A program made the translations under genes and the position numbers. DNA of 64,000 bases from assembly GCA_035552155.1 (NCBI GenBank), contig DASZLX010000043.1:186001-250000 (forward strand). The letters run 5' to 3'. This document shows positions 36,543 to 44,570 of this stretch, one piece after another; the stretch's first letter is position 1; every line of letters starts with the position of its first letter. The notes below the pieces were generated by a model. That model saw nothing but the letters and a program-made list of their open reading frames with translations. It made no database searches and had not been told where the DNA came from. This stretch comes from DASXHY01 sp035552155 (GTDB lineage: Bacteria > Verrucomicrobiota > Verrucomicrobiia > Limisphaerales > DASXHY01).

Positions 36543-38345
36543 TTATTTCTTAGTAAAGTAATCGTAAGTAAGCCCAAATCCCACTGGAAATTGAGGCTCG
36601 CCGACGACGTGGTCCACCGAGAGTTGTTGGTTATTCGCCGGCCAGAGCCGGGGCAGCTTTCCAGTAGGCGCCTGTTTGCCGAACAGGACATCGGTCATGC
36701 CTTCGCCTTCCGTCCCGGGCAGCCACGCGGCGATAAAGGCGTCCGATTGTTCCAGCGCGGAGCCGAGCACCAGCGGCCGGCCCGAGTAGAGCAGGGTAAC
36801 CACGGGAACATGCGCGGCTTTGACGCGCGCGATCAAGGCGGCGTCTTCCGGCGACAAACTTAAATCCTGCCGATCGCCCTTGAATTCGGCGTAGGGCTGC
36901 TCGCCGATGGTCACAATGACCACATCGGGAGATTGCAAATCACTTCCGTCGGATGAGTAGATGACTTGTGTGTCCGGGTTGACGGTTTGTTTGAGGGCGG
37001 CGAGCAAAGTCGTTCCGCCGGTGGTGACGTTGCCGGGTTTTCCCTGCCAGTCAATTGTCCAGCCGCCGCATTGAATACCGATGTCATCCGCGGCTTTGCC
37101 GGCGACGGCAATTCGTTTGAGCGTCTTTTTCAGCGGTAGAACGTGATTGGCATTTTTGAGAAGGACCAGCGATTCGCTCACGCATTCGCGCGCGACCTGC
37201 CGGTGCGCCGGCGAGCCGATGGCCGCGGTGAGGGCCGGGGCATCCACGGCGTCAAAGAGGCCCATCTGGAATTTCACGCGCAGGATGCGGCGGACGGCGT
37301 CATCGATGCGCGCCTGGGAAACCTTCCCGGACGCCACGAGTTCCTTCAAATCGGCGATGAATTCCAGGTAATTATTTTTTTGGCCCGGGCCGTTGGGCAC
37401 CATGGCCATGTCCAGGCCGGCGTTGATGGAAGTCTCAATATCGTTTTTATAATCGGGAGAAAGCTGGTCGATGGCCGCCCAATCGGAAACGAGAAAGCCC
37501 TGGAAACCCATCTCGTTTTTCAGGACATCGGTCAGCAGATATTTGTTGCCGTGCATTTTCTGCCCGTTCCAACTGCTGAAGGAAACCATGATGGATTGCG
37601 CGCCGGCTTTGATGGCGGCAACATAGGGCGCCAAATATAGTTTTCGCAAAGTGGCTTCGTCACAGACGGTGTTGCCCTGGTCTTTGCCATTTTCAGTGCC
37701 GCCATCGCCGGCAAAATGTTTGACGCACGCCAGCACGGAATCTTTATTCAAACGATCGCCCTGGAGTCCGCGCACGGACGCGACGCCCATCTCGGAGACC
37801 AGCTCCGGCGATTGCCCGAAGCTTTCGTAGCTGCGGCCCCAGCGAATATCGCGCGAGACGGCGACGCACGGGTCGAACGCCCAGCGAATGCCGGTGCCGG
37901 CGACTTCCTCCGCTGTGACGTGCTCCGCTTTTTCCACGAGCGCGGGATCATGCGTTGCGCCCAGCCCGATGTGATGCGGAAAAATCACCGCGCCGAGAAT
38001 GTTATTGTGGCCGTGAACGGCATCCACGCCGTAGAGCAGCGGAATTTTCAGGCGGGTTTGAAGCGCTTGCGCGCGGATGTCAGTCACGGCTTGCCGCCAG
38101 GTTTCCGGGCGATTGTCGGCCGGGTCGGAATCACCGCCGCTGAAGACGGAGCCGAGGAAATATTTTTGCACGTCGGACCGGTCTTTTAATGCCGCCAGAT
38201 CCACCTGCGTCATCTGGCCGATTTTTTCATCCAGCGTCATTTTGGCGAGCATGGCATCGACCGGGCTCTCGGCCGCATGAATGGTTGCCAGGCCCGCGCA
38301 GGTCGCGGCGAGCAGGCACACCATCTTTTGGATGGCGGAATTCAT
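36543..38345 (-). CDS. Secreted GH3 beta-glucosidase (BglX-like)
   Basis: About 600 residues. The ATG at 38345 places a signal peptide (QKMVCLLAATCAGLATIHA) at the N-terminus and follows a purine-rich stretch; the ATG at 38384 would add 13 residues. GH3 landmarks are MTLDEKIGQMTQVD, HGHNNILGAVIFPHHIGLGA, KHFAGDGGTENG and the nucleophile region GFLVSDWAAI. The C-terminal sandwich domain carries LLYSGRPLVLG. The enzyme should release glucose from short beta-glucans. Its stop is adjacent to the GH16 start, which points to joint use on laminarin-like substrates. Confidence 0.92.
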   Translation of the reverse strand: MNSAIQKMVCLLAATCAGLATIHAAESPVDAMLAKMTLDEKIGQMTQVDLAALKDRSDVQKYFLGSVFSGGDSDPADNRPETWRQAVTDIRAQALQTRLKIPLLYGVDAVHGHNNILGAVIFPHHIGLGATHDPALVEKAEHVTAEEVAGTGIRWAFDPCVAVSRDIRWGRSYESFGQSPELVSEMGVASVRGLQGDRLNKDSVLACVKHFAGDGGTENGKDQGNTVCDEATLRKLYLAPYVAAIKAGAQSIMVSFSSWNGQKMHGNKYLLTDVLKNEMGFQGFLVSDWAAIDQLSPDYKNDIETSINAGLDMAMVPNGPGQKNNYLEFIADLKELVASGKVSQARIDDAVRRILRVKFQMGLFDAVDAPALTAAIGSPAHRQVARECVSESLVLLKNANHVLPLKKTLKRIAVAGKAADDIGIQCGGWTIDWQGKPGNVTTGGTTLLAALKQTVNPDTQVIYSSDGSDLQSPDVVIVTIGEQPYAEFKGDRQDLSLSPEDAALIARVKAAHVPVVTLLYSGRPLVLGSALEQSDAFIAAWLPGTEGEGMTDVLFGKQAPTGKLPRLWPANNQQLSVDHVVGEPQFPVGFGLTYDYFTKK

Positions 38346-38535
38346 TCCGCGCTCTTTGGTTTCTACGAAGTGGGATTCGTTCATAAATATTGCGTGGCTG
38401 TGTCCTCGCGGACGTTGCGGCTCAAATGGAATTGTCGGCCAAGGTATCCGTCAGATCCGGCGAAGACGATAAATTTCCACGATGCACCGGCCAATCCTAG
38501 CGGCGCCGGGAAAAACTTCCTAGCTAGCCGAGCGG

Positions 38536-39174
38536 CTAGTTTTCCGACGCCTGTCTTTGCCGGAATTTGAGCGCCGCCTCGGTGCGCGAATGGACGTGCA
38601 GCTTTTCGTAGATGTGCTGGAGATGCCACTTCACGGCCGCCACCGTCACACCCATGCGCTCGGCGATCGCCTTGTTGCCGAGCCCGTGCATCACGTGCTC
38701 GAGCACCTCGCGTTCGCGCTCGGAAAGGCTCTCTACCTCCTCCTTCGCCGTGGCCTGGTTGCGAAATTGCCCAATCACTTTGCGCGCGATCTCCGGCGTC
38801 ATCGGCACGCCGCCCTCGTGGGCTTCCTGGATGGCGTCGATGATTTTTTCCGGCTGCGCGCGTTTCAGCAAATAACCGCACGCCCCGGCGCGCAAGGCCT
38901 GGAAAATCCGCTCGGAGTCCTCATAGACCGTGACAATGACGATGTGCACCCCGGGCATCATTTCCTTGATTTTGGCGGTGCACTCGACGCCGGTGGAATC
39001 GGGCAATTGAATGTCCATCAGGACGACGTCCGGCTGGGCCCGGGGAATTTTTTTTAACGCGTCCGCCACGGTGCCGCAGGTGCAAACGCATTGAAATCCG
39101 GGCGTGCGATTCAGCAGCGTCTCGAATCCTTCCCGCACGGTTTTGTTGTCCTCGACGATGCCGACCTTGATCAT
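38536..39174 (-). CDS. LuxR/NarL-type response regulator
   Basis: From the ATG at 39174 (MIKVGIVEDNKTVREGFETL) this is 212 residues. The receiver has phospho-acceptor Asp54 (VVLMDIQLPDSTG) and acidic residues near position 8. The C-terminal LuxR helix-turn-helix reads LSEREREVLEHVMHGLGNKA, then KWHLQHIYEKLHVHSR. The start overlaps the stop of the upstream kinase gene by 4 bp (ATGA), so the pair is translationally coupled. Its targets could include the neighbouring GH3-GH16 genes, an inference from position. Confidence 0.9.
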   Translation of the reverse strand: MIKVGIVEDNKTVREGFETLLNRTPGFQCVCTCGTVADALKKIPRAQPDVVLMDIQLPDSTGVECTAKIKEMMPGVHIVIVTVYEDSERIFQALRAGACGYLLKRAQPEKIIDAIQEAHEGGVPMTPEIARKVIGQFRNQATAKEEVESLSEREREVLEHVMHGLGNKAIAERMGVTVAAVKWHLQHIYEKLHVHSRTEAALKFRQRQASEN

Positions 39175-41345
39175 AGGAATCTTTTGGGCAGAGAAGCGCG
39201 CAGGCAAACGGTGGTCCCTTCCTGCGCGCTGCTCGTAATCTCACACGAGCCGCCGAGGGATTCCAAGCGCTCTTTCATGTTGGCAATGCCGTCCTGCCCG
39301 GCCTCTCCGTTTTTCGTGTCAAAGCCGTGGCCGTTGTCGGAAACTTCCACCGTCAGCCGGTTGTTGCCCACGGCAATGCGCAGCCAAACCTGGGTCGCGC
39401 CGGAATGCCGCACCACGTTCGTCAACGCTTCCTTGAAGGCAAAGAAAAGTTCCTGGCGAAATTTTGGGTCCAGCGGATGCTCTGGCAGGTCGTGGGCGAT
39501 GTCCAGGCCGCAGGAGATGGAGGCGAGGTCCAACAGGCGTTGCGCATAGGAACCGAAATAACTCGCCAGCGATGCGATGGTGTCGTTGCGCGGGTTCACC
39601 GCCCAGACAATTTCGTCCAGCGAGGTCACCATCTTCCGCGCGGTCTCCGTGAGTTCGCCCAGGTAACGCTGCTTTTCATCGGCGGAAGTGGCCGGGCTGC
39701 GCACCAGAGTGGTGAGCATGTTCACCTCGGTCAGGCCGGAGCCGAGATCGTCGTGGAGATCGTGGGCCACGCGGGCGCGTTCCTGCTCGATTTCGCGCGT
39801 GCGTTCGGCGAGCTGGCGTTTTTGAATTTGCACTTCCAACTCGCGCGTGCGTTCGGCCACGCGCCGCCGCAAGACCACCACCCAAATGAAAGCCGCCAGC
39901 GCCACGAAACCCAGCGTGCCGGCAGTCCAGAGCAGCTTTTTCAACGTCCACCACGGCGGGGCTATCACGACCGCCACGTCCGCCGGCGAGCGCATTTGGA
40001 TGCTGAAGGACTTGGCGCGCCAATTGTCGCCCGCCTGCCATTCGCCGGGCTGGATGCGGCAGACGCCGCTCACTTTTACGTAACTGCCATTTTCGAGCTG
40101 CGAGAAATTATCACGGCCGTTGATTTGCTTGAGGCCGGCCTGGAAAATAAAATTGCTTTGCTGGAGCACGAGATATTGTTCGGAGCCGTGCAGGCTGCGG
40201 TCGATCAACCGCGCGGAAATCTGGATCAATTGGCAATCGTAATTACCGGCCAGCGCTTCATCCGGAGTCACGGGCGTGGGAAGCGGTGGCGGGCCGGCGG
40301 AAATTTTCCGGTAAATTCCATCCTGCAGCAGTGGCGTGTAATCGCCCTGGCTGATGAATCCCAACACTTCGACCTGGTCGCCCAATTGCACCGGCTCGGT
40401 TCCCTTCGTCTGGATCTCGACGCCGTGCCCGCCGTCCTGCAGGAACATCGCCGAGCCAGGCTCGAAATAGATGACCGTGCCCGCGACTTTCACGCGATGC
40501 CCGTATGTCGCCTGCGGCGCGAATTGCAGCAGGCTTTCGATGGGCCGCGCAGCCACGGCAAAGGGGTCGCTGGTCGCCGGAATTTCAATTTGCAAATCGT
40601 CCGGGCGCGGCACCATCAGGCGGATCGCGAAAAGCTGCCGTTGATGGTTGAATTGCGTGGAGCAGACGCCGCGCACCCGGACGGTGCTGTCCAGCAATTC
40701 CTCCGCGCGCTTCACGGGAAGTTCCCGCGCAAAAATCAGCAGCCGACCTCCACCGGTGGTGATTTCAATCTGGTGATACTGCGAATTTTCCAGCGGCCGC
40801 ACCGAGCGCACGATGCCGGAAATTTCCACAAACTGGCTGTCTTCCACTCCGCTGGCAAGTTGCTGGTAAGTGACCGGTTTCGCCTTGGGCAACGGCATTT
40901 CGCCGACGATCTTCACGCTGTCGACCACCACGACCGGGGCGTATTCTCCGGGACTGCCGGTGCCCGTGACTTCCACGACCTGGCCGGGAACGAGTTGCGG
41001 CGGACCGACGTTCGCGGGAAATTGAAGATAAATCCCCGCGGTTTCGTCCTGGATAAAACGCGAGAAAAGGCTCTCGTCAAAAAAAGTCACCACCCCGCGC
41101 AACCGCACGGGCAGCCTCAGCTGGGTTTGCTCGGCCGTGAGCCCGCGAATGGCCGCCACCGTGCGAAGTTCGCCGTTCTGGCTGCGCGCCGTTTGCAAAA
41201 ACAAAACGCACGCGGCACACAACGCGAAAACCGCCAGCGCGCGACTGGCGGGAACGGGTGGATATTTGGTTCGTCTCAAAATCGTGGCGATTCTGGTTTT
41301 GGCCCAGTGTAGGATGGCTGTCAACCGGCATCGGGCGAATCCCAT
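39171..41345 (-). CDS. Sensor histidine kinase of the NarX/LiaS class with a large beta-rich sensor region
   Basis: 724 residues. A first membrane segment lies around 36-54. Residues 60-460 hold what look like three OB-fold-like repeats (LRGVVTFFDESLFSRFIQDE; VKVAGTVIYFEPGSAMFLQD; a third near 390), predicted to be extracytoplasmic. A second membrane segment (about 474-492) leads into a coiled coil. The dimerisation box holds phospho-acceptor His528 in RVAHDLHDDLGSGL (HisKA_3 type), followed by an HATPase with FKEALTNVVRHSGA and DNGHGFD. It forms a cognate pair with the response regulator downstream. Confidence 0.88.
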   Translation of the reverse strand: MGFARCRLTAILHWAKTRIATILRRTKYPPVPASRALAVFALCAACVLFLQTARSQNGELRTVAAIRGLTAEQTQLRLPVRLRGVVTFFDESLFSRFIQDETAGIYLQFPANVGPPQLVPGQVVEVTGTGSPGEYAPVVVVDSVKIVGEMPLPKAKPVTYQQLASGVEDSQFVEISGIVRSVRPLENSQYHQIEITTGGGRLLIFARELPVKRAEELLDSTVRVRGVCSTQFNHQRQLFAIRLMVPRPDDLQIEIPATSDPFAVAARPIESLLQFAPQATYGHRVKVAGTVIYFEPGSAMFLQDGGHGVEIQTKGTEPVQLGDQVEVLGFISQGDYTPLLQDGIYRKISAGPPPLPTPVTPDEALAGNYDCQLIQISARLIDRSLHGSEQYLVLQQSNFIFQAGLKQINGRDNFSQLENGSYVKVSGVCRIQPGEWQAGDNWRAKSFSIQMRSPADVAVVIAPPWWTLKKLLWTAGTLGFVALAAFIWVVVLRRRVAERTRELEVQIQKRQLAERTREIEQERARVAHDLHDDLGSGLTEVNMLTTLVRSPATSADEKQRYLGELTETARKMVTSLDEIVWAVNPRNDTIASLASYFGSYAQRLLDLASISCGLDIAHDLPEHPLDPKFRQELFFAFKEALTNVVRHSGATQVWLRIAVGNNRLTVEVSDNGHGFDTKNGEAGQDGIANMKERLESLGGSCEITSSAQEGTTVCLRASLPKRFL

Positions 41346-41405
41346 TTGAAAGGATTTTGTCGCCGCCCCTCATTTTAAAAATGAAGCGCGCGAAACCGTT
41401 CCGTG

Positions 41406-42335
41406 TCACGCAATCCGGTGCGCACGCCCCATCCACACCTCGCGTGCGCCCGGCGAATAATTCGCGGCAACCAGGCTGGCAGACGAGAACCACGGCCAGA
41501 CCTCTCTCAGCAGGCGATCATCCGAAACCGAAGCGTCGATCGCCTGTTGTTTCCACGGACGGTGCCAGATGCGAAAAAATCGACGTTTCGTTTTATGGGC
41601 CGTAAACGCCGTGTAACGTTCCAGTAGGAATTCGTCCAGCGAATCGGCAGCGCAGGGGACGAAGCCCGGTTTTTCCAGCGCGGCTTCGTAAGCAAAAGCA
41701 GGGCCGCCGATTTTTTCCTGAATCGAGCCCCTCAATATTTCCGTTTCGTGCTGATGTTGGTAATTCAGTTTGCCAAAACGATACGGCAATCCAAACGTCA
41801 CCGGGCCCAGCCGCACGCTGAAAGGATTGTTCATCCATTCGCTCAGGAAATAAATTCCCGGCTCGTCCCCATGTCGCACATAGGTGCGGACGTTGAGATA
41901 ATCGTTTGCGGCGATCGGCCGGAAAAGCCACGCCGCAAACCCTCCGCCGCGGCACGGCCGCATCCCGCGCATGGTGAACGCAACGAGCGACACGTAAGCC
42001 CGGCCATCGCGCAAATCGAGTTCGAACGGCACCTCGCGCTGAAGTTCCGCCGCCGGAACTTCGTAGTGGATGAAGACCGGCCGCAGCCAATCAGCAAAAA
42101 ACAGCGGCTCGCCTTTGACCGACAACAATCGCCGCCGCGCCGCGTCGCTATGTAGCTCGTCACCGATCGACGGGCTCAATTTCGCCCCAGCGCTGCAACA
42201 ACTTCCCCCTCTCCCATCGGATGGGAGAGGGCTGGCGCTGCGGTTCGCAGAGTGGCGGCCCGGGAATTTCTCATTAGGGCCACTGACCCTCTCATCCGGT
42301 TTTTCGTTGCTCAAGGTTTCGCAGTGCATTTTCAA
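41406..42335 (-). CDS. DUF2071 (YqjF-like) protein
   Basis: Up to 309 residues. The family core starts near residue 77 (FFADWLRPVFIHYEVPAAEL) and continues with LVAFTMRGMRP, then GIYFLSEWMNNPFSV, typical of YqjF/DUF2071 (acetoacetate-decarboxylase-like fold). The ATG at 42335 overlaps the upstream epimerase by 44 bp, and about 60 N-terminal residues come from an interspersed repeat containing a hairpin (42207-42231). The true start may therefore be a TTG near 42128. It is the last gene of the minus-strand operon. Function is unknown. Confidence 0.75.
   Translation of the reverse strand: MKMHCETLSNEKPDERVSGPNEKFPGRHSANRSASPLPSDGRGGSCCSAGAKLSPSIGDELHSDAARRRLLSVKGEPLFFADWLRPVFIHYEVPAAELQREVPFELDLRDGRAYVSLVAFTMRGMRPCRGGGFAAWLFRPIAANDYLNVRTYVRHGDEPGIYFLSEWMNNPFSVRLGPVTFGLPYRFGKLNYQHQHETEILRGSIQEKIGGPAFAYEAALEKPGFVPCAADSLDEFLLERYTAFTAHKTKRRFFRIWHRPWKQQAIDASVSDDRLLREVWPWFSSASLVAANYSPGAREVWMGRAHRIA
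42207..42231. repeat. Perfect hairpin repeat within the 5' end of the DUF2071 frame
   Basis: CCCTCTCCCAT (42207-42217), loop CGG, ATGGGAGAGGG (42221-42231). The 11-bp stem looks like a dispersed palindromic repeat. The surrounding GAGAGGGTCAGTGGCC-like sequence on the minus strand supports a repeat insertion at the junction of two coupled genes. Confidence 0.7.
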
Positions 42336-43233
42336 GCTCTGAAAAATGAAATTGAAAACCTGACGCCAATAATTTGCCCGGCACTACCCGCCGGCTTTTA
42401 AGAATCAATTCCGTCTCCGTCCGCAGGAAAAATGCGCCGATCTCGAGCATCCATTCCGTTGCCGGCAATCCGAAAGGCGCGCCGCACGCCGCACGCACCT
42501 GCCGCATCATTTCCGCGTTCGTCAGCGGCTGCGGCGCCGCGAGATTGACCGGCCCGCGCAAATCCTCCCGCTCGATCAACCATTCGATCGCGCGGCAAAA
42601 ATCCTCCGCGTGAATCCAGGAAACATATTGTCGGCCGCTGCCCATTTTGCCGCCGAGCCCAAATCGCGCGAGCCGCCGCAGCACTGGAAAGACGCCGCCG
42701 TTCGGCCCGAAAACCATTGTGATCCGCAGCGCCACCTTGCGCGTGCCCGGCGTGCGCGCCTCCTCGAACGCGCGCTCCCATTGCCGGATGACCTCGATGG
42801 AAAATGCGTCCTTCGCTTCGGGACTCGCGCCCGTCTCACCGCTTTCATCCATCGCCCGGTCCAAAACGTGTTTGTAAATCGTGGCGGAACTGGCATTGAG
42901 CCACACACCGGGCGGTTTGGCGCAGCGCGAAATCGCCTCGCCAATTGCTCCCGTGGATTTCACCCGCGACTCGATAATCGCGCGCCGATTCTTTTCCGTG
43001 TAACGGCAATCCACCGACTTGCCAGCCAGATTGATGACGACATCCGCGCCGTCCGCGAGAGCGGCCCATTCGCCAACGCTTTTGGCGTCCCAGAAAATTT
43101 CCCTGGCACCATCGCTGCGGTTTCCCGGCGAGCGCGTGAGCACGATGACCTCGTCACCGCGCGCGACAAATTTTCCGGCCAGCGCATTTCCGAGAAATCC
43201 GCTGCCCCCCGCAAGAATGATGCGTCGTTTCAT
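42292..43233 (-). CDS. TIGR01777-family NAD-dependent epimerase-like protein (YfcH-type)
   Basis: 313 residues of the extended short-chain dehydrogenase class. The Rossmann motif is GGSGFLGNALAGKF (about 9-22). DVVINLAGKSVDCRYTEKNR and ALRITMVFGPNGGVFPVLRR are typical of TIGR01777, which ends in a DUF1731-like tail (PATEWMLEIGAFFLRTETEL). The usual catalytic Tyr-Lys pair is not obvious, as is common in this family, and the substrate is unknown. The start overlaps the stop of the upstream DUF2071-like gene by 4 bp. Confidence 0.88.
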   Translation of the reverse strand: MKRRIILAGGSGFLGNALAGKFVARGDEVIVLTRSPGNRSDGAREIFWDAKSVGEWAALADGADVVINLAGKSVDCRYTEKNRRAIIESRVKSTGAIGEAISRCAKPPGVWLNASSATIYKHVLDRAMDESGETGASPEAKDAFSIEVIRQWERAFEEARTPGTRKVALRITMVFGPNGGVFPVLRRLARFGLGGKMGSGRQYVSWIHAEDFCRAIEWLIEREDLRGPVNLAAPQPLTNAEMMRQVRAACGAPFGLPATEWMLEIGAFFLRTETELILKSRRVVPGKLLASGFQFHFSELENALRNLEQRKTG

Positions 43234-44006
43234 ATTGAAGTCGTTTCAATCGCCAGTTGTCCGCGAGCGTGCCATTCGTGGGCAATGTCCCGCATGAGAA
43301 ACGCGCTGTCGAATTTCACCGAACCGGCCGGAAAAGTGTTAGAATCGTCAAAAAAACTGGATTCAACCCATTCGATCGCCAGCGGTTCCATTCGCCACTG
43401 GTCGCAGCGCAACTCCAGGCCGTCGAAGGAATTCTTCTCCGTGCGGGAAGACCAGCCGAGCGCACCGCTCTGGAAAAATTCCGAGGCTTCTTCGAGCGAC
43501 CGGAAAATGGAGTCGGTGGGAAGTTTGTCTGTGGTTCGAGCGCGCACCCGCACGAATGCGCCGCCGTCATCGCTGCGCATTTCGAGTTTGAAATAGCCGG
43601 TAGTTTCATGGACGCGAAAATTTGCGTGGTGATGATCGCCCGGAAAAAGCTTTCCGCCCGCGAACCGATTGAACACCGAATTTGTATCGCGCCGCGGAAT
43701 GAAGACTCCTTCCCGCACGCTCCTGCCTTCGTCCCATTCCACCGCGACGCGATGCGCCGCATTCTCCGACCGCAACCCGCCGATGCCCGGCAGAAACGCC
43801 GGCCGGATTCCTCCCAGACGAATCAGGCAGATGCCCGCCACGCCCCAGCCGTGAATCAGTTTGGGGCGAAACGGAGCCGGCAGCACGCGTTGGAGCGCCT
43901 CCGGGCGGCAGCGAAAATTGACCAGCATTCGCCGCTCAATGACTCCCGCGACGGCCGGCAATTGAAATTTTGGCCGGCGAATGGCAACTGTTGATTCCGT
44001 GTTCAT
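43230..44006 (-). CDS. DUF2071-like protein, second copy in the operon
   Basis: 258 residues. RMLVNFRCRPEALQRVLPAP and VAGICLIRLGG match the opening layout of DUF2071 proteins, and a GDHHHANFRV segment follows. It is diverged from the copy at 41406-42335 and lacks an obvious signal or membrane segment. It overlaps the genes on both sides by 4 bp, which places it firmly in the operon. Function is unknown; the operon context hints at lipid or envelope chemistry. Confidence 0.72.
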   Translation of the reverse strand: MNTESTVAIRRPKFQLPAVAGVIERRMLVNFRCRPEALQRVLPAPFRPKLIHGWGVAGICLIRLGGIRPAFLPGIGGLRSENAAHRVAVEWDEGRSVREGVFIPRRDTNSVFNRFAGGKLFPGDHHHANFRVHETTGYFKLEMRSDDGGAFVRVRARTTDKLPTDSIFRSLEEASEFFQSGALGWSSRTEKNSFDGLELRCDQWRMEPLAIEWVESSFFDDSNTFPAGSVKFDSAFLMRDIAHEWHARGQLAIETTSI

Positions 44007-44143
44007 GGCATCTCAAAAAATGTCGTTGGCCCGTGGCGGCGTCGTCGCTTGGGCTTGGGCGGACTGGTCACCGTGGGCCGGTAATGTAAAAGCAGCGCCG
44101 CCCAATGTCGGCAAAGAAAGAACTTGAGAACTTTCGCATTCAT
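44003..44143 (-). CDS. Small basic protein, 46 aa, translationally coupled
   Basis: A 46-residue frame: MNAKVLKFFLCRHWAALLLH, then YRPTVTSPPKPKRRRRHGP, then TTFFEMP. Its ATG overlaps the stop of the membrane-protein gene by 4 bp (ATGA, 44140-44143) and its TGA overlaps the ATG of the DUF2071-like gene by 4 bp (44003-44006). It therefore fills an otherwise unexplained 133-bp gap in a fully overlapping operon, which is the main argument that it is real. An N-terminal hydrophobic part and an Arg-rich tail suggest a membrane-associated peptide. No family is recognised. Confidence 0.55.
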   Translation of the reverse strand: MNAKVLKFFLCRHWAALLLHYRPTVTSPPKPKRRRRHGPTTFFEMP

Positions 44144-44562
44144 CGGCCGCCTTTCCACGCTGCCCACGCGTAAACAACGGGCAAATAAACAAAAACAAGA
44201 TTGATGAGCAGATAGCCCAATCGCCGATACCCGTTGGTTAAATAAGGCCGCATGTCATAAACGAATGCCGCGGCCGCGAATCGCAGCGCCCAAAATGTCG
44301 CGAAGAAAGCGCAAAGCGCCCGGGCCAGAATGCCTCCCGCCGCCAGCTCGGGAGCGAGCACGACGGTGATGGTGCCAAAACCCGCGAGGCACAGCCCGAT
44401 GAACGCATAGTAAACCCAGAATTGTTGCCGCACGAACGGCGGCAGCCCGGCCAGGTGCGAGCGCATCCCCACGACCCGCGGCATCATCGCTCCCGCGCAC
44501 ATCAGTCCGATGTGCAGCCAGCCCGCGATTTGAAGTGCCAGAGTAAGGTTCAGAGTTTTCAT
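44140..44562 (-). CDS. Small integral membrane protein
   Basis: From the ATG at 44562 (MKTLNLTLALQIAGWLHIGL) 140 residues with about four membrane helices: roughly 5-25, 45-65, 70-95 and 115-135. The longer frame from 44679 runs into the upstream gene and is not credible. The pattern resembles small DoxX-like or DUF-type membrane proteins, but I cannot assign a family. It starts 8 bp after the upstream DCC-MBOAT stop, clearly the same operon. Confidence 0.72.
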   Translation of the reverse strand: MKTLNLTLALQIAGWLHIGLMCAGAMMPRVVGMRSHLAGLPPFVRQQFWVYYAFIGLCLAGFGTITVVLAPELAAGGILARALCAFFATFWALRFAAAAFVYDMRPYLTNGYRRLGYLLINLVFVYLPVVYAWAAWKGGR

Positions 44563-44570
44563 GGTTCCTT

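Noticed and set aside
39327..41312. 661-codon plus-strand frame
   Set aside because: It is antisense to the complete sensor kinase gene, has His/Arg-rich composition and no recognisable domain; a GC-driven shadow frame.
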